From NCBI RefSeq assembly GCF_000711895.1, contig NZ_JONO01000045.1, forward strand, positions 1 to 41,985: DNA of 41,985 bases. The letters are read 5' to 3'. A model generated the notes under the pieces. The model ran no database searches, had not been told where the DNA came from, and saw only the letters and a list, made by a program, of their open reading frames with translations. This stretch comes from Photorhabdus australis DSM 17609 (GTDB taxonomy: Bacteria; Pseudomonadota; Gammaproteobacteria; Enterobacterales; Enterobacteriaceae). Within the stretch, counting starts at the first letter, position 1; each line of letters opens with the position of its first letter. Below are positions 1 through 8,543 of the stretch, in pieces. The translations under genes were made by a program, and so were the position numbers.

Positions 1-544
1 CCAACGCTTTAACCGGCTGGCGATCGTCTCTATTTCCCGGTGTCAATTTAACGGATAAAAGCTCGCCACAATCATCGATAATCAAATGAAGTTTAAAGCC
101 ATAAAACCATCCTGTGCTGGTTTTTCCTCGCTGTGCTACGCCATCGAAGACCTTATTCCGAGAAATACGAAGATTATGGCAAACCGCGATTTGAGTGGAA
201 TCGATAAAGGCAATCCCTTGTGATTTTTGTTGGCGTGAAGAAAGGAAAGGGCACAACGGAATAATGGCTCTTTTCTTCAATGTTATCATTCGATTGTAGC
301 TAACCAGGCCCGGAAAATCCGTTTTAAGGTATTGCTGCACATGCTTATTAGTATAAAACGCGTTAAAATGATGGTAATGGCTCATGTGAAATAAAATGAG
401 GAGAGTCATCACTTCGCTCAGAGACAAGGAAGTCATACGATGGCGTTTAAGCAGATTATTCTCAATGAGCTGTTGTTCCCAAAGGGGGATAAATTTTTGG
501 CAAAAATCATCGACGCAGCAGAAAAGTTCTTCTCAAGTAACCAT
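1..544 (-). pseudogene. IS982-family transposase, 5' part, nonsense codon at position 4
   Basis: DDE-type transposase that would catalyse movement of its own IS. Reading down from an ATG at 544, the frame is open to the window edge except for TGA at codon 4 (535-533), probably a CGA-to-TGA change. After it come family-typical segments: an FCCVDDFCQKF start, SLSEVMTLLILFH, the FPGLVSYNR block, then GIAFIDST with the first catalytic Asp, and GWFYGFKLHLIIDD with the second. No other ATG lies upstream of the conserved start, so the copy looks inactive unless an unusual start is used. The C-terminal catalytic Glu lies outside the window. The family assignment is from motif recognition only. Confidence 0.72.
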
Positions 545-600
545 AGCCTGAGGATCTCCACGATTTTGTTTTATAAGCAAAAACTTTGATCGTGCCTCAG
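1..600 (-). mobile_element. IS982-family insertion sequence, one end only
   Basis: This is the 5' portion of an insertion sequence cut by the window start. The minus-strand reading frame has the layout of IS982-family transposases (see the pseudogene entry). The outer boundary near 590-600 is an estimate, because I could not identify the terminal inverted repeat. Half an ERIC element lies immediately beyond it, which suggests the IS landed in or beside that repeat. Confidence 0.7.
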
Positions 601-647
601 GCACTTAGTTCCCTTCTTTTCTTCCTTTCTTAAACGGAGTTCAGGTT

Positions 648-714
648 AGTTACCTATGCTCCCGGGGATTCACTCCCTTGCCGTCGCGATGCATCTTGAA
701 ATCCATAGGGTATA
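648..714 (-). repeat. ERIC element, half copy
   Basis: This matches one half of the window's ERIC consensus: a central ATGCTCCCGGGGATTC block, then CCCTTGCCGTCGCGATGCATCTTG and a GGGTATA end. The other half is missing, and IS982-related sequence lies on that side. It sits just downstream of tctA. Confidence 0.8.
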
Positions 715-737
715 TGATAATTATGGGCTTTTATTTA

Positions 738-2258
738 TCAAGTATTGGTTTCAGCAATTGCTTGTTGAATACGACGTTTACGGACAATTCGTAATATTGG
801 CGGAATAATCAGAACCAGTGCTGCCAATATTAGTAGGCTTTGAGCAATAGAGCTGCTCCACAAAATTCCAAATTCACCATTACTGATGGAAAGTGCACGG
901 CGCAAATTTTGTTCTAGCATTTCTCCCAGAACAAAACCAAGGATTAATGGCGACATAGGAAAATTCATTTTTCTCAGAATATAACCGAAAACGCCTAACC
1001 CTATCATCAACAAAAGGTCGAATGTAGTGCTGTGTACGGCATATACCCCAACGGCTGAAACGGTAGCAATAGCTGGAACAAGAAACCATAGTGGAATAGT
1101 TAACATCCGTGTAAACAAACCTATCATTGGGATGTTCATAATTAGCAAGATTATGTTAGCAATCAGTAATGCAGCAATTAATCCCCAAACGATATCCGGT
1201 TGCTCAGTAAACATTCCTGGTCCTGGCGTAATGTTATAGAGCGTTAGTGCACCCATCATAACGGCAGTCGTACCTGAGCCTGGAACTCCTAATGTTAGCA
1301 TTGGGATAAAGGAGCCGCAGGCTGAAGCATTATTAGCGGCTTCTGGCGCGGCAACGCCACGAATATCACCTTTACCAAATGAATCGCTATTTCCACTGAT
1401 CCTCTTTTCTGTCATATAAGTAATTGCGCTGGCAATTGTTGCCCCAGCGCCGGGCAAAATACCGACAAAGAAACCGATGAAAGATGATCTAATAGTTGGC
1501 ATAGCACATTCCGCCGCTTCCTTGCGGTTAAACAGCAAACGGCCTGTTTTGCGGATAATGGTTTTACCGGTTGATGTGTTTTCCAACATCAGCAGAATTT
1601 CACTGACGGAAAATAGGCCAATCACCACAACGATAAATTGAATGCCATCTGACAGATGAACATTGTCGAAAGTAAAACGGTAAACCCCGGTGTTGGCGTC
1701 TACTCCGACAGTTGCCAGACCTAATCCTATCAGTGCTGCTAGCAGTGATTTCAGAGGATTCTGGCTCATCATGCTACCCAGACAGGCAATAGCAAAAACC
1801 ATTAGTGCAAAATATTCAGCAGGACCGAAAGCCAGTGACCATTGCGCCAGTAATGGCGCGAACAAAATAATGCCTAAAATTGCCAACAGAGAACCACAGA
1901 AAGAACTAACCGCCGAAATGGACAATGCCACCCCCGCACGACCTTGTTTGGCCATTGGATAACCATCCAATGCGGTCATAATGGCAGATGCATCACCGGG
2001 AACATTGAGTAGAATCGATGATATTCGCCCACCATACTCACAACCGATATAAACAGTTGCTAATAATATCAGAGCAGATTCAGCAGGCAGTTTTAAGGCA
2101 AAAGCTAATGGTAGTAGAATAGCGACACCATTAATTGGCCCAAGCCCCGGCAACAATCCAACAATTGTTCCAATGAAACAACCAATCAACGCAATCATTA
2201 GGTTTTGTGGCACCATGGCGACTTCAAAACCCTGACTGAGATACATCCAGGTTTCCAT
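738..2258 (-). CDS. tctA: TctA, large membrane subunit of the tripartite tricarboxylate transporter
   Basis: Large integral-membrane subunit of the TTT-family secondary transporter, which imports citrate-like tricarboxylates across the inner membrane with TctB and the periplasmic binder TctC. The protein is about 506 residues, close to the usual ~500. It has the conserved [18 protein letters not shown] segment near residues 25-50, the [18 protein letters not shown] signature, and about 11-12 hydrophobic segments ending in a basic tail. I chose the ATG at 2258 because a GGAGG box lies six bases upstream and homologues begin with MxTW; the frame extends ten codons further upstream into tctB. 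tctA is last in the tctCBA operon, 10 bases after the tctB stop. Substrate is inferred from family and from the tctDE genes nearby. Confidence 0.95.
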   Translation of the reverse strand: METWMYLSQGFEVAMVPQNLMIALIGCFIGTIVGLLPGLGPINGVAILLPLAFALKLPAESALILLATVYIGCEYGGRISSILLNVPGDASAIMTALDGYPMAKQGRAGVALSISAVSSFCGSLLAILGIILFAPLLAQWSLAFGPAEYFALMVFAIACLGSMMSQNPLKSLLAALIGLGLATVGVDANTGVYRFTFDNVHLSDGIQFIVVVIGLFSVSEILLMLENTSTGKTIIRKTGRLLFNRKEAAECAMPTIRSSFIGFFVGILPGAGATIASAITYMTEKRISGNSDSFGKGDIRGVAAPEAANNASACGSFIPMLTLGVPGSGTTAVMMGALTLYNITPGPGMFTEQPDIVWGLIAALLIANIILLIMNIPMIGLFTRMLTIPLWFLVPAIATVSAVGVYAVHSTTFDLLLMIGLGVFGYILRKMNFPMSPLILGFVLGEMLEQNLRRALSISNGEFGILWSSSIAQSLLILAALVLIIPPILRIVRKRRIQQAIAETNT

Positions 2259-2268
2259 AAATCCTCCG

Positions 2269-2700
2269 TCAGTTGAGCCAGTTGCCAAGAGGCAGGGTTA
2301 CATCAAGTAGGAGATCAAAGGCGAAATAGAGCGAGACGCCAAGGAACACCCCGGAAATGATTGCTGCAAGCAGTGTAGCGTTAAATAATAGCGCTATACT
2401 GCATGTCAGCAGGGCAGTAGCCAGGGGAAAACCCAACCACTCAAACGCCCAGCTGTAAATAACCAAAGAGACAATCATTAGCATCAGGCGATAGATAACG
2501 GACGCGTGAGGCCAGTTGCTTTGCTCTGGTTTTCTGAAAAGCAGTAATAAGGCACAGACAGCCATTAAGGACAGAATGGCTATAGGAAAAGGTCTCGGCC
2601 CCAGTGGTTCATAAGTGTATTCGCTCTGAATTCCCCAACCGATAACCAGTCCAATGGCACAGAGTATCAGCCAGACAGTAGCAAAAATACGATCGCTCAT
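2269..2700 (-). CDS. tctB: TctB, small membrane subunit of the tricarboxylate transporter
   Basis: Small, poorly conserved membrane subunit of the TctABC transporter. At 143 residues it matches the family's usual size. It shows four hydrophobic segments (roughly residues 7-25, 37-54, 68-88 and 90-135), with the second half split by a short loop. A GGGAG ribosome-binding site lies eight bases before the ATG. It sits between tctC (14-base gap) and tctA (10-base gap), so all three are almost certainly one transcript. Identification rests on size, topology and operon position more than on sequence motifs. Confidence 0.92.
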   Translation of the reverse strand: MSDRIFATVWLILCAIGLVIGWGIQSEYTYEPLGPRPFPIAILSLMAVCALLLLFRKPEQSNWPHASVIYRLMLMIVSLVIYSWAFEWLGFPLATALLTCSIALLFNATLLAAIISGVFLGVSLYFAFDLLLDVTLPLGNWLN

Positions 2701-2714
2701 GATAATAGCTCCCG

Positions 2715-3695
2715 TTATTTAGCTAATCCGAAAGCTCTGGCTTGCTCACGATACTGTTCAACCTGTTTTTTCACATAGTTGTCCAGTTCTTTGCCAGTCA
2801 TGTTGAACTCAAACAGTCCACGGAGGTCGCGTTGTTTTTTAAAATCGTCTGTTTGTTGTAGCTTGTTAAAAGTATCAACCCACCATTGGTACTCTTCATC
2901 GGAAACTTTTGGTCCCATATAGAAACCGCGGATAATCGGCCATACCAGATCATAGCCTTGCTCTTTGGCTGTAGGGATGTTGGCTAAATCACCGTCTAAG
3001 CGTTTATCAGCGTAAACAGCTAAGACACGGATTTTGTCTCCATTTAGGTAAGGTACCATCTCACTCAAATCACCGGAAACAGCTTGAATATGATTACCTA
3101 GCAAAGCAGTGATGGGTTCACCACCTCCCTCAAAAGCGACATAACGCATTTTGTGTGGATCAATGCCAACCTCTTTGGCCAGTAGTGCTGTTTTCATCCA
3201 ATCCTGACTACCAATAGACGCTCCGGCACCAAATACGATGCTATTTGGGTTGTTTTTGAATGCATTCATCAAATCATTCAGGCTGTTATAAGGAGAATCA
3301 GCACGGACTGCAATCATGCCATAATCAGTCCCAACGCTTGCCAACCAGCGAACATCCTCAACGTTATAGCGACCAAATTTCCCCTGAGATAGATTGAGTA
3401 GAGAGCCGCCGGAGAAGGCAACAATGGTTCCCGCTTCAGCAGGTCGCTGTGCAACAATGGCGTTATAAGCGACAGCGCCAACACCACCAGGCATGAAGGT
3501 GACGCGCATAGGTTTACTAATCTCTTTTGTTTCCAGTAATGAAACCTGTACCAGTTTGCAGGTCAGGTCAAAACCACCACCGGGTTTTGCAGGAGCAATA
3601 CACTCAGTCCTGCCAGGTGCACTGGCAGCAAAAAGATTGCTTGCGCCAAATAATAAAACGGTTGCTGCTAACGTTTTAAGCGTTATAGTTTTCAT
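2715..3695 (-). CDS. tctC: TctC, periplasmic tricarboxylate-binding protein
   Basis: Periplasmic solute-binding protein of the TTT/Bug family, which captures the tricarboxylate and hands it to TctAB. A signal peptide spans the first ~23 residues (MKTITLKTLAATVLLFGASN, then an A-x-A type cleavage region). The mature part carries the PAKPGGGFDLTC segment typical of Bug proteins and the GGVGAVAYN loop. The ATG at 3695 is chosen because it starts the signal peptide directly; a 13-codon upstream extension reads poorly as part of one. It is first gene of the tctCBA operon, and its promoter region holds a candidate TctD operator. Length is about 326 residues, normal for the family. Confidence 0.95.
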   Translation of the reverse strand: MKTITLKTLAATVLLFGASNLFAASAPGRTECIAPAKPGGGFDLTCKLVQVSLLETKEISKPMRVTFMPGGVGAVAYNAIVAQRPAEAGTIVAFSGGSLLNLSQGKFGRYNVEDVRWLASVGTDYGMIAVRADSPYNSLNDLMNAFKNNPNSIVFGAGASIGSQDWMKTALLAKEVGIDPHKMRYVAFEGGGEPITALLGNHIQAVSGDLSEMVPYLNGDKIRVLAVYADKRLDGDLANIPTAKEQGYDLVWPIIRGFYMGPKVSDEEYQWWVDTFNKLQQTDDFKKQRDLRGLFEFNMTGKELDNYVKKQVEQYREQARAFGLAK

Positions 3696-3732
3696 ATGCT
3701 TGTTCTCATAAATACCCGTGTAAGACATAACC

Positions 3733-3759
3733 ATTATAAATGGCCCCCGGTTAACTCAA
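3733..3759 (-). promoter_or_regulatory. Candidate sigma-70 promoter of tctCBA
   Basis: On the minus strand a perfect TATAAT (plus-strand ATTATA, 3733-3738) lies about 38 bases before the tctC ATG. A TTGAGT -35-like hexamer (3754-3759) lies 15 bases upstream of it, a short spacer that would suit an activator-dependent promoter. The tandem repeat at 3774-3795 sits just upstream. Confidence 0.5.
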
Positions 3760-3773
3760 TTGATAATAGCAAA

Positions 3774-3795
3774 ACCTTTCATTTACCTTTCATTA
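3774..3795. promoter_or_regulatory. 11-bp tandem direct repeat, candidate TctD operator
   Basis: Two copies of ACCTTTCATTW sit head to tail: ACCTTTCATTT at 3774-3784 and ACCTTTCATTA at 3785-3795, with exactly one helical turn between them. OmpR/PhoB-type regulators such as TctD bind direct repeats with 11-bp spacing. The site is about 15 bp upstream of the -35 of the tctCBA promoter, the position expected for activation. Binding by TctD is inferred. Confidence 0.55.
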
Positions 3796-4066
3796 ACAAA
3801 AAAAATTGCTGATATGTGATTTCAATCTCCTAATTTTGCGTAGCGTTTCGCATTAATGAGCTAACAGATGGCTATAGGCTTTCTTTTTTGTTTTGGTTTA
3901 TTGTAAGTTTTTAGTGGTTCGATGTTGCTGGTAGGGAATCTTATATTTGGTCAGGGAAATATGATGTGGATGACAATTATTTATTTATACAATGTGTTCA
4001 ATAGACGATTTATTGAATATAATTTAATTATATTTTACCCTGATGACGTCTAAATTTGAGGAAATG

Positions 4067-4708
4067 ATGAAAAAATTGATTCTTTGTAGTGTTATCGCTT
4101 TTACTTTAACAGGATGTAAAACAGAACTGAGTACTTCGGTATCTGTTAGCGATCTTTTATCTAAACAGGTAAAAATAGTGACGTCTGATTTATTGGTTGA
4201 AGTTAGTGCCTGTGGTGATTATCAAGATTCAAGGCAGCCATCAAAATCTCTGTTAGAAGCTCAAGCAAAAGTACCGGATATTTTCACCAGCGCCGAATAT
4301 GTAGAATGTTTTAGAAAAGATATGGATTCATTTGCTCATTTTAAAATCCCTGTGAGCGTGGGAAATTCAAATGATAGTGGTTCTACTAAGGGAATTCACC
4401 TTTACGGTAATGATGCAGATATTTTGGCGATCAGTATACCAAAAGAGATAAAGAAAAAGATTAACAAGGCAGATAGCTCTATTGCATCAAAAACTAAAAT
4501 CTCAATTAATGTTAGGAATGATACAGATAAAGTTTTAAACATGACAGGTTTATCCGTGTTCCTTAACGATAAAGATCCGATGGTGATATCGAATTTCGGT
4601 TTGAAAGCTGGAAGTGAAATAAAATTAACTTTGTCCAATGTGTCTGTTGCATCTGCATTAGATGAACGTTTTAATTTCACGCCTGTACTAATGGCAATGC
4701 CTGAGTGA
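4067..4708 (+). CDS. Putative lipoprotein, unrecognised family
   Basis: I do not recognise the family. The N-terminus is a lipoprotein signal, MKKLILCSVIAFTLTGCK, with the lipobox LTGC giving a lipidated Cys at residue 17. The mature part (~195 residues) is soluble, has two more cysteines (in VSACGDY and EYVECFRK), and looks beta-rich. I chose the ATG at 4067 because GAGG at 4058-4061 is five bases upstream; an adjacent ATG at 4064 is too close. It is single, AT-rich, and lies between tctC and the composite ERIC, away from any operon. It is probably an accessory envelope protein. Confidence 0.75.
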   Translation: MKKLILCSVIAFTLTGCKTELSTSVSVSDLLSKQVKIVTSDLLVEVSACGDYQDSRQPSKSLLEAQAKVPDIFTSAEYVECFRKDMDSFAHFKIPVSVGNSNDSGSTKGIHLYGNDADILAISIPKEIKKKINKADSSIASKTKISINVRNDTDKVLNMTGLSVFLNDKDPMVISNFGLKAGSEIKLTLSNVSVASALDERFNFTPVLMAMPE

Positions 4709-4946
4709 ATAGAAAGGTGATTTTGTTTGCTACTGCGAGTTTTATCATATTGTAAAGAAAGCATCATAAAGCAGGAAAATAAATAGCAATCTAAAAAGGA
4801 TATAGTTGATAAACAAGGAAAAATTGTTAATGGATCACAATAAACGTAACTAGTCTAAAAGAAAGATGAATTAAAAAAATTCTCTAATTAACTTTGCTGT
4901 TTTTTATTTGTGGGATCGCTGCGGGCTACTGGAAAGTCTCTACTTC
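4709..4946. other. AT-rich intergenic stretch before the composite ERIC
   Basis: No coding frame with a credible ribosome-binding site was seen on either strand. The stretch is A/T-rich and leads directly into the composite ERIC at 4947. I see no clear terminator after the lipoprotein gene. Confidence 0.5.
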
Positions 4947-5198
4947 TATACCCATTAGATTTCAAGATGGATCGCGACGGCAAGGGAGCGAATCCCCGGG
5001 AGCATATACCCAATAGATTTCAAGTTGCAGTGCGGCGGCAAGGGAACGCATCCCCAGGAGCATAGATAACGATGTGACTGGGGTAAGTGAACGCAGCCAA
5101 CAAAGCAGCAGCTTGAAAGATGAAGGGTATAGATAACGATGTGACCGGGGTGAGTGAGTGCAGCCAACAAAGAGGCAACTTGAAAGATAACAGGTATA
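4947..5198 (+). repeat. Composite ERIC: one ERIC nested inside another
   Basis: 252 bp in three parts. An outer left arm (4947-5006, TATACCC to GAGCATA) is followed by a complete 127-bp ERIC (5005-5131, TATACCC to GGGTATA). An outer right arm (5132-5198, from GATAACGATGTGACCGGGG) follows. Joining the outer arms gives another 127-bp ERIC of the subtype seen uninterrupted at 25179-25305. The insertion point is the central TA between the two halves, as expected for ERIC insertion at TA. The ATG of the next gene is 36 bases downstream. Confidence 0.85.
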
Positions 5199-5234
5199 GA
5201 ACTTACTTTGAATAAATCTTATAGAGGGTGAAAG

Positions 5235-5882
5235 ATGTTAAAGAAAATTGCTGTTATTTTTTTGTTGGTGTCCGCCAGCGCCCATTCTGCGAGTTTTGAT
5301 TGTGCTAAAGCGACTAGTAAAGCTGAGATGCTAATTTGTGCGACGCCTGAGTTATCCCAGGCTGACGATAATCTATATGTTGATTACCTTAGTGCTAAGC
5401 AGTCTACGGATAGCAGTGCAGATTTTAAAGTGCTGACGAAGCAGAATTGGAAACTTCGCGAGAAATGCACCACAGTTAAATGTCTTCAGGACTGGTATCG
5501 GAGATCATCTGAAATGTATAGGCAAATTGCCGCTAATACTACAGAGAATTGCTATAAAGAAGGGCAAAAAATCATTCTGGCTGGAACTTTGTTAAGGATT
5601 ACTTACCCCGGTCCACCAAATTACGAGAGCGTGGAAAATGGGGATACTCCTGAAACTTATTGGGTGCTACAGCCGGATAATCCGATTAAGTGCGCGAAGG
5701 GAGCACCAGACTGGGGTGATCGCAATTTTATGCAACTGGTAGTTCCGTCTGACTTTTATGATGTGTACAGAAGCCTTCTTGGTCACCGTGTGAACGTAAC
5801 CGGGAAAATCATGTATGCAGTTTCTGGTCACCACCATACACCACTAATGATTGATAGCCAACGCATTGATGCAGCTAACTAA
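5235..5882 (+). CDS. Secreted LprI-like (DUF1311) protein with C-terminal DUF4431-like domain
   Basis: Exported protein of 215 residues. A signal peptide covers residues 1-19 (MLKKIAVIFLLVSASAHSA). Residues ~20-98 form a DUF1311/LprI-type domain: SFDCAKA at the start, then LIC, LSQADDNLY, and a C-x4-C pair ending in the WYRR helix. LprI proteins are described as lysozyme inhibitors in some bacteria. Residues ~110-213 resemble DUF4431, with GPPNYES, a YWVLQPDNPI strand and a SGHHHTP end. A role in resisting host lysozyme is inference from the first domain. GAGGGTGAAAG provides a ribosome-binding site. The ERIC ends 36 bases upstream and may supply or affect its leader. Confidence 0.82.
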   Translation: MLKKIAVIFLLVSASAHSASFDCAKATSKAEMLICATPELSQADDNLYVDYLSAKQSTDSSADFKVLTKQNWKLREKCTTVKCLQDWYRRSSEMYRQIAANTTENCYKEGQKIILAGTLLRITYPGPPNYESVENGDTPETYWVLQPDNPIKCAKGAPDWGDRNFMQLVVPSDFYDVYRSLLGHRVNVTGKIMYAVSGHHHTPLMIDSQRIDAAN

Positions 5883-6456
5883 ATATCCTATAAGGGGTTA
5901 CGCAGCACATTTTGACGAACATAATTATAGAGAGCAAATTCTAAGGTCTTGATGATTTCTTGGGAAATAACTCTACGCTGAATAACCGTTTTTTAGATGG
6001 ATGGTCCGTGATGAATCTTCGAGAGAAAGATTGTCACGTTGTTCTTTCATACTCAAAAATGAATAAAACCCTACGATGATCTGATCTCAAAACGGTTTTC
6101 TAATTCCTAAAGACGGGGTTGTGAGGCACATCTTATTCGAGCATGGCCTTGATTACGCAGCCAATTATCACAGTCACGAAGGTTATGAAATAACCGCACA
6201 AAGTATGTAGAATTTACTATACAGCTTGATTTTACGGGATGAGGTGCGGGATTCCAAAGCATGTTCAGTAGCTAATTTGTAGCAATCCATGTACGCCACG
6301 GCTTAACTGAATAAATGCCAGTTGTTCATGCAAGTATGGCGCACTTATACGTTCTTAGTACATGTTCGGTTGGCAAATCTATTCAGGATAACCAACGGGA
6401 TAATATGGAATTGTATTTTTGGTTATGCTTATTAAAATCATGGAGATATCTCTAAA
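5883..6456. other. 574-bp stretch with no intact gene, probably decayed sequence
   Basis: No intact gene is visible. On the minus strand a short open stretch around 5886-5985 reads VIQRRVISQEIIKTLEFALY and runs to a stop, which could be the tail of a lost gene such as a transposase. On the plus strand an unlinked fragment near 6121-6210 reads EHGLDYAANYHSHEGYEITA before a stop. Neither is recognised. The last ~80 bases should hold the tctDE promoter, but I saw no clear hexamers. Confidence 0.5.
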
Positions 6457-7125
6457 ATGCGTCTCTTATTAGTAGAAGACCACCCTGAATTATTGCATTG
6501 GTTGCAAAAAGCACTGAGCAGTACAGGGTTTGCTGTAGATGTAGCGAGTGATGGCATAGTGGCCGATCAATTATTGCAGACAGAAAACTATGCATTGTTG
6601 ATTTTAGATGTTTCTTTACCAAGGCTAGATGGCCTTTCACTATTGGTTCGTTTGCGTAAGCGGGGGCAAAATTTGCCGGTATTATTATTGACGGCTAAGG
6701 CTGATGTTGCTGACCGGGTAAAAGGACTCAATTCTGGCGCTGATGACTATCTGACTAAGCCTTTTGATTTACAGGAATTGGAAGCACGTATCCGAGCGTT
6801 ACTTCGGCGCAGTGCGGGTATTTCGCAAGAGATTCTGACATTTGGTTCTCTTGTTTATCAGGATGAAGGTTACTTTACGCTGAATGGTGAGCCATTAGCT
6901 TTAACTCCACGAGAGCTTTCAGTCCTGATAACCCTATTCCATCGTCGGGGAAGACCCGTTTCTAAACAACAGCTCTTTGAACAAGTATTTGCACTATCGG
7001 ATGAAGCGAATCCACAAAGTATTGAACTTTATGTACATCGGGTTCGGAAAAAATTGTCCGGTAGCAGTGTGGGGATCAGCACACTACGCGGGTTAGGTTA
7101 TCGTCTGGAGTGCCAGAATCAATGA
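6457..7125 (+). CDS. tctD: TctD, OmpR-family response regulator
   Basis: Response regulator of the TctDE two-component system, which in other enterobacteria switches on tctCBA when tricarboxylates are present. The receiver domain (residues 1-115) has the acidic pair E7/D8, phospho-acceptor D51 in LLILDVSLPRLDG, and K101 in YLTKPFD. The C-terminal winged helix (125-220) ends in GISTLRGLGYRLE, typical of OmpR/PhoB proteins. At 222 residues it is standard size. Its stop overlaps the tctE start in an ATGA, so the two are translationally coupled. It is about 2.8 kb from the tctCBA operon, with accessory genes in between. Confidence 0.93.
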   Translation: MRLLLVEDHPELLHWLQKALSSTGFAVDVASDGIVADQLLQTENYALLILDVSLPRLDGLSLLVRLRKRGQNLPVLLLTAKADVADRVKGLNSGADDYLTKPFDLQELEARIRALLRRSAGISQEILTFGSLVYQDEGYFTLNGEPLALTPRELSVLITLFHRRGRPVSKQQLFEQVFALSDEANPQSIELYVHRVRKKLSGSSVGISTLRGLGYRLECQNQ

Positions 7126-8543
7126 AATTGTTCAAAATACCGAAATCATTGTTTCACCAGTTGCTCTTGTTTTTCGGTGTTCCACTGTTTTTGTTAGGTG
7201 GTTTATCTGTATATACCCATTATTTCAGTGCGAAAAATGCGGCGACATTGGCTTATGATCGCACTTTATTAGCATCTGCCCGCACAGTAGCCGAGCGGCT
7301 GACAGTCGAAAATAACCAATTAATTGTTGATGTGCCTTATGTGGTCCTGGATAGTTTTGAGCGGAATATGAATGATCGACTTTTCTATCAGGTGTTATCA
7401 CCTGAGGGGAAAACAATTTCTGGTTATGATGATTTACCATTGATACCCAAACATGCGTTGCGATCCAATTTATACACGGCTTTGGTTTATTTTTATGATG
7501 CTGAATATCATGGTCAACCTATCCGGGTTGCTGCGTTTTATCAGCCGATTAATGAAGGTGGAATGATGGGGATGGCATTAATATTAGTCGCCGAAACGGT
7601 GGCTTCCCGTCATTATCTTGCGCAACAGTTATTAATATCTTCTTTGATGAGTCAAGGAACAGTGGTTGGGTTAACCCTGATTCTGGCTTATTTTCTGTTG
7701 AAACAGTTGCTTAAACCATTACATAAACTTTCTGGTGTCATGGTCCGTCGTCCTGCGAATGATCTCACTCCCTTGCCAGATATATTACCTTGGTCAGAGC
7801 TTTCTCTATTATTACATGCATTTAATCGTTATATAGAGAGACTGAAATTGATGGTGAATCGACAGGAGAGATTCAGTGCAGATGCTTCTCATCAACTCAG
7901 AACACCATTAACGGTATTAAAAACTCAAGTGGCGGTAGCACTTGCAAGTCGAGATCCTGAACAATGGAAAGAAAGCTTGCAGGCTATTGATAGCACATTG
8001 GATAGTACGATTTCTCTGACCGACCGTTTATTGCAGCTTTCTCGTTTGAAAGCTCATGAAAAAGAGGCCGTTCAGGATTATAAGCCGGTTAATTTAGTTG
8101 AATTGTTGCAACAGGCGTGTTTTTCTCGTTTGCAGCAGGCTGAAAGTAAGAATATTGATTTGGGTTATGAGGGGGAAAATACTCGGTGGATAAAAGGGGA
8201 ACCTGTACTGTTGACAGAAATGTGCGCTAATCTATTAGACAATGCAATTAAATATACTCCGGAAGGCGGAATGGTTACTGCCAGAGTTATTCTTAGCCCT
8301 TGTAAAACGTATTGCTATTTGGAAGTGGATGACAGTGGGCCAGGAATTGCTGAAGAAGAAGTTAGTTTGTCACTTATGGCTTTTAATCGTCTTGATAATG
8401 CCGCAGGACATGAAGGCGCAGGATTAGGATTGGCCCTGGTAAAAGATATTAGTATTTATCATGGTACTCATCCCCAATTACTACCCAGCGAAACGCTGGG
8501 CGGTTTATTAGTAAGAATTTCTTTCAGGTTTTCTGATGATTAA
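7122..8543 (+). CDS. tctE: TctE, sensor histidine kinase
   Basis: Inner-membrane sensor kinase that phosphorylates TctD. Two membrane segments (residues ~11-32 and ~168-192) flank a periplasmic sensing region. Then come a linker, the H-box FSADASHQLRTP with phospho-acceptor His257, the N-box NLLDNAIKYTPEGG, and the G-boxes DSGPGIAEEE and GAGLGLALV. The total of 473 residues is normal for TctE. I chose the ATG at 7122 because it overlaps the tctD stop by four bases; an upstream GTG at 7110 is possible. The gene ends within the 3' end of the convergent permease gene (20-base overlap). Confidence 0.93.
   Translation: MKLFKIPKSLFHQLLLFFGVPLFLLGGLSVYTHYFSAKNAATLAYDRTLLASARTVAERLTVENNQLIVDVPYVVLDSFERNMNDRLFYQVLSPEGKTISGYDDLPLIPKHALRSNLYTALVYFYDAEYHGQPIRVAAFYQPINEGGMMGMALILVAETVASRHYLAQQLLISSLMSQGTVVGLTLILAYFLLKQLLKPLHKLSGVMVRRPANDLTPLPDILPWSELSLLLHAFNRYIERLKLMVNRQERFSADASHQLRTPLTVLKTQVAVALASRDPEQWKESLQAIDSTLDSTISLTDRLLQLSRLKAHEKEAVQDYKPVNLVELLQQACFSRLQQAESKNIDLGYEGENTRWIKGEPVLLTEMCANLLDNAIKYTPEGGMVTARVILSPCKTYCYLEVDDSGPGIAEEEVSLSLMAFNRLDNAAGHEGAGLGLALVKDISIYHGTHPQLLPSETLGGLLVRISFRFSDD

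Noticed and set aside
4955-5170. Open frame of ~71 codons within the composite ERIC
   Set aside because: It lies wholly in repeat DNA and recurs in the other ERIC copies (near 9377-9658 and 21476-21700), so it is a by-product of the palindrome rather than a gene.
4947-5198. CRISPR-like array suspected from repeated blocks near 5000 and 21500
   Set aside because: The repeats are palindromic ERIC arms in nested order, with no regular short repeats or unique spacers and no cas genes.
5883-6456. Possible transposase remnant
   Set aside because: Short frames could not be matched to any IS family with confidence, so it is listed only as a decayed region.
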